64,000 nt of DNA from Agarivorans sp. Alg241-V36 (GTDB lineage: Bacteria > Pseudomonadota > Gammaproteobacteria > Enterobacterales > Celerinatantimonadaceae). The position numbers were made by a program, and so were the translations under genes. This document shows positions 19,822 through 27,999 of the stretch, piece after piece (within the stretch, counting starts at the first letter, position 1; the number at the start of each line of letters is the position of its first letter). Below the pieces are notes generated by a model, which did no database searches, was not told where the DNA came from, and saw only the letters and a program-made list of their open reading frames with translations. Location of the stretch: NCBI RefSeq assembly GCF_900537085.1, contig NZ_UNRE01000003.1:325808-389807 (forward strand), given 5' to 3'.

Positions 19822-20718
19822 TTAAGCGATGCTCTCTAACAGGTCTTTTGATTGGCTCCACTGTTTAGGTGATTGGCCATACATGCGCTTAAACTCGCGA
19901 CTAAATTGAGATGAACTAACATAGCCCACTGCCATTGCCGCTTCACTTACATTTTTACCCGAGGCAATGTTCATGGCAGCTTGGTTCAATCGCATTGACT
20001 TCATAAACTGGATCGGCGACATCATCGTCGCTTGTTTAAACTTACGATGAAACACCGCTCTGCTCATGCTCACTTGAGAAGCTAGCTGGTCTATGGTGAC
20101 ATTTTCGCTTAAGCGAGCAGACAAATACTCTATAGAGCGGGCAATTTCGTTGCCAACACCAAAGGCTCGCCGCGCCGAGATACCCGCTTCTCCTTTTAAC
20201 ACTGCATAGTAGAATTCACGTAAACGACTATTACCCAAAATGGCAGTATCTCTTGAGCTATCGCCTAGTTGCAGCAGTCTTAATAAGGCATCAGAGAAAG
20301 TGTTATCCCAGCTAGCCAGCGATAGACTTTGAGCGTTATTTTTGGGGTGTTTTATCACTGCAGCTGCGCTTTCCATCTCTATCGCGAGCTCGGTCATTAC
20401 TTTGGTATCAAGAGAGATGTACACACCGAGTAAAGGCTCCTCTGGCGAGGCTTCTGGTGTGCCTGCTTCCACCGGCATAGACATAGTGCAACACAGGTAT
20501 TGGCTGTTATCGTAAACATAGCGATTACCCTCTACTATCGCCTCTTTCTTACCACTTACAATAACCACAACAGTTGGCTCATAAACCGCTGGCGCACAAG
20601 GGATTGCCGTGGTTACTTTAAACAAGCGAACGCCTTTTACCCCGGTTTCAACCATTCCTTCATCACTGATGCGACTGTCTATCAGCTGCTTTATTTCTTG
20701 TCTGAACATATCACTCAT
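19822..20718 (-). CDS. AraC-family regulator with AraC_N domain
   Basis: This 298-residue regulator has an N-terminal AraC_N-type domain (about 10-165, including CAPAVYEPTVVVIVSGKKE and YLCCTMSMPVEAGTPEASPE) and a C-terminal HTH_18 domain (about 195-290, SMSRAVFHRKFKQATMMSP and AAMAVGYVSSSQFSREFKRM). Relatives often sit beside and control an oxidoreductase gene. Here it is divergent from an SDR gene, with 177 bp between the starts, so shared control is likely but inferred. Its last residues are poorly conserved. Confidence 0.93.
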   Translation of the reverse strand: MSDMFRQEIKQLIDSRISDEGMVETGVKGVRLFKVTTAIPCAPAVYEPTVVVIVSGKKEAIVEGNRYVYDNSQYLCCTMSMPVEAGTPEASPEEPLLGVYISLDTKVMTELAIEMESAAAVIKHPKNNAQSLSLASWDNTFSDALLRLLQLGDSSRDTAILGNSRLREFYYAVLKGEAGISARRAFGVGNEIARSIEYLSARLSENVTIDQLASQVSMSRAVFHRKFKQATMMSPIQFMKSMRLNQAAMNIASGKNVSEAAMAVGYVSSSQFSREFKRMYGQSPKQWSQSKDLLESIA

Positions 20719-20895
20719 TCAAATTCACAAACAACCAGATTTGATACAAATAGGCATATTTTAGAGCTGAATCAGCCTATTAAACACACAGCGTGAGAGT
20801 TAAAGTTATTTTCAAGCAAAGATACTACGACAAAAAAGGGAGTGCAATGTTATTTCACCCCTACTACTCACAGGCAAAATTAACAGGTTTACAGA

Positions 20896-21840
20896 ATGAC
20901 AACGAAACAATTTACAGCTACAGCTTGGACTCCAGAACAGATTGGCTCTCTTGTTGGAAAAACTTACGTGATTACTGGCGCAAATAGCGGTGCGGGCTTT
21001 GAAGCTTGTCGCATCCTACTCACTAAAGGCGCAAAAGTAGTGATGTTAAATCGAAACCCAGCTAAATCGGTAGCCGCCATAAAGGCACTAAAAGCGCAAC
21101 TGGGGAACGATGTGGATGTTAGCTATGTTCAGATGGATCTGGCTGAGTTGGACTCGGTGAGACACGCAGCTAAACAAGTGTTAGAGAGCACCAACAGCAT
21201 TGAAGCGCTTATTTGTAACGGTGCTATAGCTCAAGTAGCCAAACAACAGTTCACTAAAGACGGCTTTGAAAGCCAATTAGGCGTTAACCATTTTGGCCAC
21301 TTTCTCCTTTGTGGCTTACTGTTTGAGCGAATTGAAGCATCTCAAGGGCGCATTGTGGTGGTGGGTAGTAACGCTTACAAAATGGGCTTAAAAAAGATTC
21401 AATTTGACGACCTTAATTTTGATGCTAACTACACGGCATGGAACTCTTATGCCCAAAGTAAACTGGCGCAGATGATGTTTGCTTACGAGCTACAGCGACG
21501 CATCAAAGCCACAGGTAAACTGGTACAAGTTCATGTTTGTCACCCTGGCGCTTCACGAACTAACTTATTAAAAGACACGGCTAGCACCTTTAACAAAATA
21601 CTCTGGGCACTGCTGTCTAGGGTAATCGCGCAATCTGCCGAAAAAGGCGCTTGGCCTGAGGTGATGTGTGCCACCAAACAAGGACTAGAGATGAACAAAC
21701 TCTATGGCCCAACCAAGCGCGCCGATACCGTTGGCCCTGTGAGTGAATGTTTATTAGATGAGGTAGCACTTGATCAACAAATGGCGCAGCAACTTTGGCA
21801 GTTATCTGAAGAAAACACCTCGTTTAGTTGGCAGCTATAG
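20896..21840 (+). CDS. Short-chain dehydrogenase/reductase
   Basis: This is a 314-residue NAD(P)-dependent SDR of the protochlorophyllide-reductase/retinol-dehydrogenase-like type. The Rossmann motif TGANSGAGFEACRIL is near residue 28, CNGAIAQ (NNAG-like) near residue 109, and a catalytic Ser and YxxxK (SYAQSKLAQ) at about 177-186. HPGASRTNL follows near residue 215. There is no signal peptide. The substrate is unknown. It is divergently transcribed from an AraC regulator, the usual layout of a ligand-induced reductase. Confidence 0.92.
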   Translation: MTTKQFTATAWTPEQIGSLVGKTYVITGANSGAGFEACRILLTKGAKVVMLNRNPAKSVAAIKALKAQLGNDVDVSYVQMDLAELDSVRHAAKQVLESTNSIEALICNGAIAQVAKQQFTKDGFESQLGVNHFGHFLLCGLLFERIEASQGRIVVVGSNAYKMGLKKIQFDDLNFDANYTAWNSYAQSKLAQMMFAYELQRRIKATGKLVQVHVCHPGASRTNLLKDTASTFNKILWALLSRVIAQSAEKGAWPEVMCATKQGLEMNKLYGPTKRADTVGPVSECLLDEVALDQQMAQQLWQLSEENTSFSWQL

Positions 21841-21896
21841 GCTTGCCTAAAGTCGATCAAATTTGAACTAATATCTGTAAGTAATAAGTGGCCTTA

Positions 21897-22280
21897 ATGA
21901 GAGCAGCAATAATGATAGAAACTAGCTTACTGTTAAGAGGCATTGGTATCGCATTGATCATTGCTGGCATTGTACTGGTAGCCAATCCCGAATTAGTCAG
22001 TAACAAGGCTATTCCTGACAATACCTTTGAAGCGATTGAACGGAGAATATGGTGGGGCTTGCTAATTGGCTTTGGTTGTTTGCTGATGTTTCATCATCAA
22101 TTGCAACCTTGGGTGACAAGCCTGGCTGCCGCCAGCGCATCACTAATGTTTGGCCTACTTGTGGCAAGACTTATAGGAATAATGCTAGATGGCTCTGTGG
22201 CCAAACAGTGGCTAAACGTAGGTATAGAATTGATATTGTTAGTGCCTTTAGTGTGGTGGTACCTAAGCGTTCGCGCCTAA
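21897..22280 (+). CDS. Small integral membrane protein (DUF4345-like)
   Basis: This protein of about 127 residues has four hydrophobic segments (about residues 12-30, 52-70, 76-95 and 105-123) and no soluble domain. Length and topology fit the DUF4345 group of uncharacterised membrane proteins, a tentative assignment. Starts at GTG 21888, ATG 21897 and ATG 21912 are all possible, and none has a strong Shine-Dalgarno sequence. It follows the SDR gene by 56 bp and may be cotranscribed. Confidence 0.7.
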   Translation: MRAAIMIETSLLLRGIGIALIIAGIVLVANPELVSNKAIPDNTFEAIERRIWWGLLIGFGCLLMFHHQLQPWVTSLAAASASLMFGLLVARLIGIMLDGSVAKQWLNVGIELILLVPLVWWYLSVRA

Positions 22281-22284
22281 GCAA

Positions 22285-22316
22285 AGCCAGAACGGTAATG
22301 CTACCGGTGTCTGGCT
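22285..22316. terminator. Hairpin between convergent genes
   Basis: AGCCAGA (22285-22291) pairs with TCTGGCT (22310-22316), with an inner CGGTA/TACCG stem. It lies between the ends of the membrane-protein gene and the ferredoxin-like gene. The T tract is weak. Confidence 0.5.
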
Positions 22317-22341
22317 TATTAAGTTTATAACTCAGGGGAAA

Positions 22342-23190
22342 TTATAGCGCTTTAGTCGTGACCACCTCTCCCACCTTATTGATGGTAATTTCAACACTTT
22401 CTATGGGTTGTTTTAGTTTCGCTAAGGCATTTTTCACCCACTTAGATAGCCCACCGCAGCAAGGGACTTCCATTCGTAAAACTGTCAGGCTTTTAAGTTG
22501 GCCATAGCGAATCAGCATATTGAGTTTTTCCACATAAGCGTCTTGGTTTTCATCCAGTTTTGGGCAAGCAATAAGTAGTTTTTTGCCTGTCAAATAGCTG
22601 CTGTGAAAGTCTGCTGCGGCAAATGCGCTACAATCTGCGGCGAGTAACAAATCAGCCCCAACAAACACTGGATTGGCGCTATTAATTAGATGTAATTGAA
22701 TTGGCCAATGACTTAAAGCACTAATGGGTGCGGTGCCATCACTTGAGAGGTGGTTGCGCTCGCCTTTGTCTTGAACAAGAACCTGCTCTTTTTTGCCGGG
22801 GCATGAAGTGGGGCTAACTTGTTCCGATACTTGTTTATGCGAGGGCACCGCAATATTTTGCTCCGCCAGCACTTGTAAGGCGATTTGGTAATACTCAAAC
22901 TCTTGGTGCTCAAGCATATGCTCTAGATGCGCTTTAATCACATTAGGCCCACCTAATATGATATTTTCCATCACTTTACGCTCGTCATAAGCGCTAGCTT
23001 CACGCTTTACCACTGTCATTGCTCCGGTGGGACAATGCCCTAAACAAGCTCCTAAACCATCACACATTAAGTCACTAATTAGGCGAGCTTTTTGGTCGAT
23101 GATTTGCAAGGCACCTTCATGGCAAGCTGGCACACATTGACCACATCCGTCGCATAAGGCTTCGTCTATTTCTATTATCTCGCGTAACAT
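22342..23190 (-). CDS. 4Fe-4S ferredoxin-like iron-sulfur protein
   Basis: This 282-residue cytoplasmic protein has two N-terminal cluster-binding motifs, CDGCGQCVPAC (residues 13-23) and CDGLGACLGHCP (about 43-54). In the second motif Leu replaces one Cys position, which as I recall is usual in this family rather than a mutation. The C-terminal half (about 165-282) has a Cys-containing SANPVFVGADLLLAADCSAF segment and a PCCGGLSKWVKNAL motif that could bind another cofactor. The role is probably electron transfer in an unassigned anaerobic or reductive pathway. GGGGAAGCT precedes the ATG. It is a single gene with no operon partner. Confidence 0.88.
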   Translation of the reverse strand: MLREIIEIDEALCDGCGQCVPACHEGALQIIDQKARLISDLMCDGLGACLGHCPTGAMTVVKREASAYDERKVMENIILGGPNVIKAHLEHMLEHQEFEYYQIALQVLAEQNIAVPSHKQVSEQVSPTSCPGKKEQVLVQDKGERNHLSSDGTAPISALSHWPIQLHLINSANPVFVGADLLLAADCSAFAAADFHSSYLTGKKLLIACPKLDENQDAYVEKLNMLIRYGQLKSLTVLRMEVPCCGGLSKWVKNALAKLKQPIESVEITINKVGEVVTTKAL

Positions 23191-23563
23191 AGCTTCCCCA
23201 CATTTATCTGTTTATTGAGAATTAAGCTGCAATATCAAAGCCAGTAAAAAGTAAACTAAGTGGCTGATATTTCTTTTAAACCAAGCAGATATGAAGTGAA
23301 GCGAACAAGCCAATGTAAGCTTTGTGCTAAGTGCGACAGCTCTAAGCTAAAAAACTAGGGTTTGTAGAAAGGCCATCCAAGGGTGAAAATATTCTCCGAT
23401 ACCACTATTACCCGCATCAATCTTGGCTAAGCGCTGGCTGGCAGAGTGATTCTTACTTATAATGCCCCTACAAACATTAGGTGCTAGTTTAACTAGTGCT
23501 GCTTTGGCTTAAGGCGTTAACCTCGCTAAGCCACCATAAACCGAAGATTAAAGAGAAAATATC
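23191..23563. other. Intergenic region without a recognised feature
   Basis: This is 373 bp between two divergently transcribed genes. I see no coding frame with a ribosome-binding site, no hairpin with a T tract and no repeat. It presumably carries both promoters. Confidence 0.6.
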
Positions 23564-23905
23564 ATGAGCGATCTGCCTCCATGCCCAGAATGTGAATCAG
23601 CCTATGTATACCAAGATGGTTCACTACTTATTTGCCCTGAATGCGCGCATGAGTGGAACCCGAACGAAGTGGTTGTTGACCCTGATGCCATTATCTTAAA
23701 AGATGCAGTAGGCAACTTACTGGCAGAAGACGACAAAGTTACCTTGATTAAAGACTTGAAAGTGAAAGGATCGTCGCTAGTGTTAAAAGTAGGCACTAAA
23801 GCTGTGATTAAACGCTTTGTCGATGCCGACCACGACATCGACTGTAAGGTAGATGGCCACGGCCACATGATGCTGAAATCTAAATTTGTTAGAAAACAAA
23901 GCTAG
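23564..23905 (+). CDS. yjdM: Zinc-ribbon protein YjdM (PhnA family)
   Basis: This is a 113-residue protein with an N-terminal zinc ribbon ([21 protein letters not shown]) and the C-terminal PhnA domain ([46 protein letters not shown]). It matches E. coli YjdM/PhnA over its whole length. Despite the historic name PhnA it is not required for phosphonate use in E. coli, and its function is not firmly established. It is cytoplasmic, with AGAGAAA upstream of the ATG. Confidence 0.95.
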   Translation: MSDLPPCPECESAYVYQDGSLLICPECAHEWNPNEVVVDPDAIILKDAVGNLLAEDDKVTLIKDLKVKGSSLVLKVGTKAVIKRFVDADHDIDCKVDGHGHMMLKSKFVRKQS

Positions 23906-23931
23906 CTGAACTCAGTTCTATCGCTAAATAG

Positions 23932-23955
23932 AAACCTGCACTAGCAGGTTTTTTT
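23932..23955 (+). terminator. Terminator of yjdM
   Basis: AAACCTGC and GCAGGTTT form a stem around ACTA, followed by a T tract to 23955. It is 26 bp after the yjdM stop. Confidence 0.88.
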
Positions 23956-23990
23956 ATACTTTTTAGCCACACAACATTAAGGAACACACT

Positions 23991-24620
23991 TTGGCAATCA
24001 ATAAAGTACTGTGTTTTGGCGACTCTAATACTTGGGGTTACTCCCCTAATACTGGGCAACGAATGCCTGCAAACTCTCGTTGGCCTGGCATTATGGCAAG
24101 CTTGCTTGGCGAGGCTTACCAAATTATTGAAGCTGGACAACCCGGCAGAACCACCTACCCCAACTCACCAGACTTTGGTTTAAGCCGCGGTATAGAAGCC
24201 TTATTGCAAGACACCAATAAACACCAGCCAGACTGCTTAGTATTGATGTTGGGCACTAATGATCTATATCCAGATTTTCAGCTTACCGCAGAGCAGATAA
24301 GTGACAAGCTTGAGCGCATGATTATTGAGCTAGGCCAGCACTGTGTAAACCAAGGAATAACAAGCCCAAAAGTATTGTTACTTGCTCCACCAGCAATAGA
24401 TGAAACAGGCCCTTTCGGTCAGCACTTTAAAGGCTCGCAAGCTAAGTCTCAGCAACTTGCTGGCTTCCTCGAAGCGAAAGCAAGTAGGCTTAACTGCGCG
24501 TTTTTTGATGTAAACAGCATTATTAAAGTTGATCAGCAAGACGGCGTTCATTTAAGCCCTGAGCAACATAAGCAACTTGCTGAAGCTCTTGCGGCAAAGC
24601 TGGCGTTCATTTGCCAGTAA
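23991..24620 (+). CDS. SGNH/GDSL-family hydrolase (arylesterase-like)
   Basis: This 209-residue SGNH hydrolase has block I CFGDSNTWGY near residue 8 (nucleophile Ser), block III LGTNDLY near residue 86 (oxyanion Asn) and block V DGVHLSPEQH near residue 184 (catalytic Asp and His). There is no signal peptide, so it is a cytoplasmic esterase, lipase or acyl hydrolase of unknown substrate, similar to the arylesterase group. The start is TTG at 23991 with AAGGA seven bases upstream; no ATG fits. Confidence 0.93.
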   Translation: MAINKVLCFGDSNTWGYSPNTGQRMPANSRWPGIMASLLGEAYQIIEAGQPGRTTYPNSPDFGLSRGIEALLQDTNKHQPDCLVLMLGTNDLYPDFQLTAEQISDKLERMIIELGQHCVNQGITSPKVLLLAPPAIDETGPFGQHFKGSQAKSQQLAGFLEAKASRLNCAFFDVNSIIKVDQQDGVHLSPEQHKQLAEALAAKLAFICQ

Positions 24621-24629
24621 GCGTAACTA

Positions 24630-24650
24630 AAGCCTCATGCAGAGGCTTTT
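24630..24650. terminator. Terminator between convergent SGNH and GH88 genes
   Basis: AAGCCTC and GAGGCTT form a seven-base-pair stem around ATGCA with a four-base T tract. It sits between the two converging stop codons. Confidence 0.6.
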
Positions 24651-24656
24651 AAATCA

Positions 24657-25895
24657 TTACAAACCAAAATGCTTCGGCAGCTTGTGCGGTGCCCACTGTT
24701 GCCAACGATATAAAGCCTCAATAAAGAAGTAATCGCCAAAAATAGTACCGACTTCTGGCTCGCCCCACTTTTCTGAGCCTTTCAGCAAAATACTTTGGTA
24801 GTTAGTGTCCATTGCTAAATATTTCGGTGTTGAAAGTGAAGCTAGCATTTGCTGAGCGTCGTTCAGGTACTTCTCTTGTTGGGTAATCTTATAAAGCTCG
24901 ATTAGTGCTGATGCCACAATCGCGGTAGCCGAGCTATCTCGAGGGTTATCCTCATCTAGAGGGGCGTCAAAGTCTGAATAGGGCACCAAATCTTGGGTTT
25001 GTTGCTTCGTGGCTTCAATAAAGTATTCATAAGACTTGATTGAGCGCTCTAGCATCCGATCTAAACCCGTATAACGATAATACATAGCATAAGCATAAAC
25101 CGACCACGCTTGCCCTCTTGACCAGGTTGATTCAGTTTTCCAGCCTTGATGGGTTCTTTTCTTAACAACATCTCCACTAAGACCATAACTCACTACATGG
25201 TAAGTACTACCATTCTCTCTTACGCCGTGTTCCCAGGTTTTATCGGCATGAGAGATCGCCATGTTGGTGAACTCGGGCTTGTTGGCATGTTTGCCTACCC
25301 AAAGCACCAACTCCATATTCATTAACTGATCAATATTGACTTCAAAAGGTAGCCGAGTGGGATTACTTATCCCTTGCCGCCAAGAGCGAAACGCGCCGAT
25401 ATCTTGGTTGTAACGCTGTTTCACTAAGGTAGAGGCTCCATCTATCAATACTTGCTTGTAATCTTCGCTAAGCTCTCCACCCATGGTGTAGCCTAAACCA
25501 AAACTATTAAAAATTTGAAAGCCAGTATCATTGTCAGTGGCATAAGCGCGCGACCTTACACCTTCAGTCCAGTGCTTAGCATGCTGCTGCCATTGGTTAT
25601 CTTCACTTAGCGCATTTAGATACCAAAAGATGCCCGGTATAAAACCGCTACACCAGCTTTTAGCGTACTCGTGCTGCCATTTTCCAGCTTCGTTGGTATA
25701 GGCTGTAAACCAATGTTTATTGTTGTTTAATGCCTCGGTGGCAAGCTGTTCAGATTTGCTTTCTATAAGCGCCATCACACTTTGTGGTGGCGCTTGGCCG
25801 GCCACCGCCTGGGCGTTGAAGGACAACGTGCTTACTACTAATCCTACGACAACAACGTTTTTAAGATTGGCGAGTTCGAAATGAGAAAGGGGCAT
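24657..25895 (-). CDS. GH88-family unsaturated uronyl hydrolase, exported
   Basis: Family GH88 enzymes remove the 4,5-unsaturated uronic acid left at the non-reducing end by polysaccharide lyases. The two catalytic Asp candidates are in NDTGFQIF near residue 122 and VNIDQLMNMELVLW near residue 183. Substrate-pocket and C-terminal segments TWSRGQAWSVYAYAMYYRYT, VPYSDFDAP and PRDSSATAIVASALIEL are typical. The ATG at 25895 has GAGG five bases upstream and gives a clean signal peptide (NVVVVGLVVSTLSFNAQA); a longer frame from 25943 would bury it. It lies 113 bp downstream of a PL7 lyase in the same direction, probably cotranscribed. GH88 is unusual with alginate lyases, so the partner polysaccharide is uncertain. 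Confidence 0.92.
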   Translation of the reverse strand: MPLSHFELANLKNVVVVGLVVSTLSFNAQAVAGQAPPQSVMALIESKSEQLATEALNNNKHWFTAYTNEAGKWQHEYAKSWCSGFIPGIFWYLNALSEDNQWQQHAKHWTEGVRSRAYATDNDTGFQIFNSFGLGYTMGGELSEDYKQVLIDGASTLVKQRYNQDIGAFRSWRQGISNPTRLPFEVNIDQLMNMELVLWVGKHANKPEFTNMAISHADKTWEHGVRENGSTYHVVSYGLSGDVVKKRTHQGWKTESTWSRGQAWSVYAYAMYYRYTGLDRMLERSIKSYEYFIEATKQQTQDLVPYSDFDAPLDEDNPRDSSATAIVASALIELYKITQQEKYLNDAQQMLASLSTPKYLAMDTNYQSILLKGSEKWGEPEVGTIFGDYFFIEALYRWQQWAPHKLPKHFGL

Positions 25896-26008
25896 TGTTA
25901 CCTCATGATTTGATGCGTTGATAAAGTGAAGATACTCAAGCAAATTGCTGCCAGCAGGCTTTAGGCTCTAGCGTGGCAGCAAGGTGAGAGCCAACCATAT
26001 GCAGGCTT

Positions 26009-26869
26009 CTATGTAGGCTCAGCCGCTGAGTACTCGAGCTTGTAGCAATGTGCTTCACTCATACCAAAGGTAAATTGGTTGTATACGCCGGCTTTAAAGT
26101 AACTTAACAGGTGGCGCCAATAATCAATGTCATGCTTAACAAGGTTGGCACCGTCTACGTCAACCGATAACGTTTTGTTGCCCACGGTAATATCAAAAGC
26201 GGTAGTTTTGCCTGTCGACGCTTTACCCAAGTCAATGTGGCTATAAGCGACATCAGGCTTACACATGTTCTTGTCTTTATTTATTTTGCCAAAAGACCCT
26301 TTACAAATTACTGCATTATTTTTGATGATTGCCCAAAAATGACCTTTCACACCATCGGCGTCACGCTTCCATACCACCCTTAATAGGGGGTGCGGCACAT
26401 TGTGTGTACCCTCATCATCTAGGCCTTTGTTATGTACTTGTAGAAAGGTAATCTCATCCTGCTTTGAATCTGAATTTTTCATTGAAGCTGCAGGGTTAAT
26501 CATTTCTACGTCTGCGCGTAATGAGTAAAAATGATCGGGTAAGTCGGTACGGAAGTTTTTATGCACCCGAACTTCATTACGTAAATGGTCGTTCTTCATT
26601 TTGAAGACCAGCGCTTCGCTTGTTTTATCTACATAAAAGTAAGGATTTACGATGCCACTAAAATCTCCATCTAGCGCAAAGTATTCCTTATTGCCTTTTT
26701 TACCCTCAGCATCTGAAATTTGCAGCTCAGATTCGCTTAAAACATCTTGGAACTTTGGGTAATTAACCGGCTCGCCCAAGCTACCATTGTTATCAGAAAA
26801 CTTAACATTGGCTGAGGCCAATGTGGAAACGGCAAGTAAAGTAGATAGAGCGAGTATAGGTTTTTTCAT
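26009..26869 (-). CDS. Exported PL7-family polysaccharide lyase
   Basis: This is a 286-residue secreted lyase of the alginate lyase 2 (PL7) family, which cleaves uronate-containing polysaccharides by beta-elimination. The signal peptide ends near residue 20 (LASA). The three hallmark strands of the jelly-roll active site are present: LRNEVRVH near residue 97 (RxEVR type), FLQVHNKG near residue 145 (QxH) and YFKAGVYNQ near residue 260. Cys residues in VICKGSFG and KNMCKPD may form a disulfide. An AT-rich palindrome lies 16 bp before the start. GH88 follows on the same strand. Alginate is the default substrate, but the GH88 partner suggests another polyuronate is possible. Confidence 0.92.
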   Translation of the reverse strand: MKKPILALSTLLAVSTLASANVKFSDNNGSLGEPVNYPKFQDVLSESELQISDAEGKKGNKEYFALDGDFSGIVNPYFYVDKTSEALVFKMKNDHLRNEVRVHKNFRTDLPDHFYSLRADVEMINPAASMKNSDSKQDEITFLQVHNKGLDDEGTHNVPHPLLRVVWKRDADGVKGHFWAIIKNNAVICKGSFGKINKDKNMCKPDVAYSHIDLGKASTGKTTAFDITVGNKTLSVDVDGANLVKHDIDYWRHLLSYFKAGVYNQFTFGMSEAHCYKLEYSAAEPT

Positions 26870-27169
26870 AAGTCTTTATTTATGTAGTATTATCATACTA
26901 ATATGTATTTAGCACATTCGAACAACAATAAAAGCCACTTAACACGATAGTGTGCACCAAAGCTCAAAAGTAAAGAGTTAGAACTAGCTTAAGGAATTGT
27001 TAACTGAGCAGAACTATTTTGCCCTGCTGGAATGTTAAGACTTGGCCCAGGGAATTCTCACTATAATTATTCTGATCTGTTCAGTTTCATATTTAAAGCG
27101 CTAAAATAAACGCCCAAGGCGCTAAACATGCTTTAGCGGCTCTTCTCAGCTTCACTCAAAGGACAACTT
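26870..27169. other. Divergent promoter region of the PL7 and yfcE genes
   Basis: This 300-bp gap contains the palindrome at 26885-26900 on the PL7 side. I see no small gene. The stretch next to yfcE has AT-rich -10-like sequence (TATAAT within 27063-27068) but no clear -35. Confidence 0.5.
26885..26900. promoter_or_regulatory. Candidate operator before the PL7-GH88 operon
   Basis: TAGTAT-TATC-ATACTA is a perfect six-base inverted repeat 16 bp upstream of the PL7 start, overlapping a -10-like TATGAT/GATAAT on the minus strand. It shares GTATTAT with the elements before the second PL7 gene. Confidence 0.5.
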
Positions 27170-27733
27170 ATGCTGTTTGTATGTTCTGATATTCATGGCG
27201 ACTACCAAGCCCTAACACTCACTTTAGCCGCTTTTAAACGCAGCGGAGCTTCGCATTTAATCAGCTTGGGAGATGTACTTAACCACGGGCCTCGTAACCC
27301 CGTGCCCACTCACTATGCTCCTTTAAAGGTAGCAGAAGATCTAAACAACATCGCTGATAAAATTATTGCAGTTAGAGGAAATTGCGATAGCGAAGTGGAC
27401 CAAGCCCTGTGTCACTTTCCACTATTAGCTGAATACAACCAAATGCTTTTAGGAACACGCAAAGTGTTTTTGTGTCATGGCCATAATTATGGGCCAAACA
27501 AGCTGCCACCTTTAAGCCCTGGAGATATTTTGGTGAGTGGCCATAGCCATATTCCGCAAGCCCAACGAGAAGACGGGCACTTTGTGCTTAACCCCGGCTC
27601 GGTATCAATGCCTCGACAACACTGGCAAGCCAGTTACGCCTTAATCACTGAACATCAATTACAGGTATGTAGTCTAGTTGATCACCAAGAGCTACTGAAC
27701 TGCCCTTTAGATAAACATTCAGTTAACAGCTAG
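27170..27733 (+). CDS. yfcE: Phosphodiesterase YfcE (MPP superfamily)
   Basis: This is a 187-residue metallophosphodiesterase like E. coli YfcE. Metal ligands are visible in SDIHGD (residues 6-11), GDVLNHGPRN near residue 38, RGNCDSEVD near residue 69, CHGHNYG near residue 105 and SGHSHIPQ near residue 124. It is a Mn-dependent cytoplasmic enzyme whose physiological substrate is unknown. The start has AAAGGA upstream. It lies inside the lyase region but on the opposite strand, and is probably unrelated to polysaccharide breakdown. Confidence 0.93.
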   Translation: MLFVCSDIHGDYQALTLTLAAFKRSGASHLISLGDVLNHGPRNPVPTHYAPLKVAEDLNNIADKIIAVRGNCDSEVDQALCHFPLLAEYNQMLLGTRKVFLCHGHNYGPNKLPPLSPGDILVSGHSHIPQAQREDGHFVLNPGSVSMPRQHWQASYALITEHQLQVCSLVDHQELLNCPLDKHSVNS

Positions 27734-27919
27734 CAGAACAACTCTCTGTTAGCACTAACTTGCTTGGACTTGTCAGTTTAGAGTCACCGTGTTTACAGGC
27801 AAACATTGAGCATGTGAAACAAACAGTTCCCACCACAAACTGTGATGTACAGCAAAATTTATAAATGAAACTCTCAAAAACAGAAAGCAATATGAATAAT
27901 TGCCAAGGCCATCATATTT

Positions 27920-27938
27920 AATAATACAATAGTATAAT
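27920..27938 (+). promoter_or_regulatory. Promoter/operator element before the second PL7 gene
   Basis: This 19-bp element (AATAATACAATAGTATAAT) includes a perfect -10 TATAAT at 27933-27938. It matches an element at 30633-30651 upstream of the outer-membrane protein gene at 16 of 19 positions, and contains an ATAC-AATA-GTAT inverted repeat. It lies 62 bp before the PL7 start. Confidence 0.6.
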
Positions 27939-27999
27939 AGTGTTTCGCTGTTCACGAAAACTCCGTCTACGAGTTACATTTAACTAACAGGGAACTATC

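Noticed and set aside
22342-23190. Loss of a cluster ligand in the second ferredoxin motif
   Set aside because: The CDGLGAC form appears standard for this protein family from memory, so it is not reported as damage.
27838-27858. CRP-like TGTGATGTACAGCA before the second PL7 gene
   Set aside because: Only the left half-site matches; the right half keeps three of five bases, so it was not annotated.
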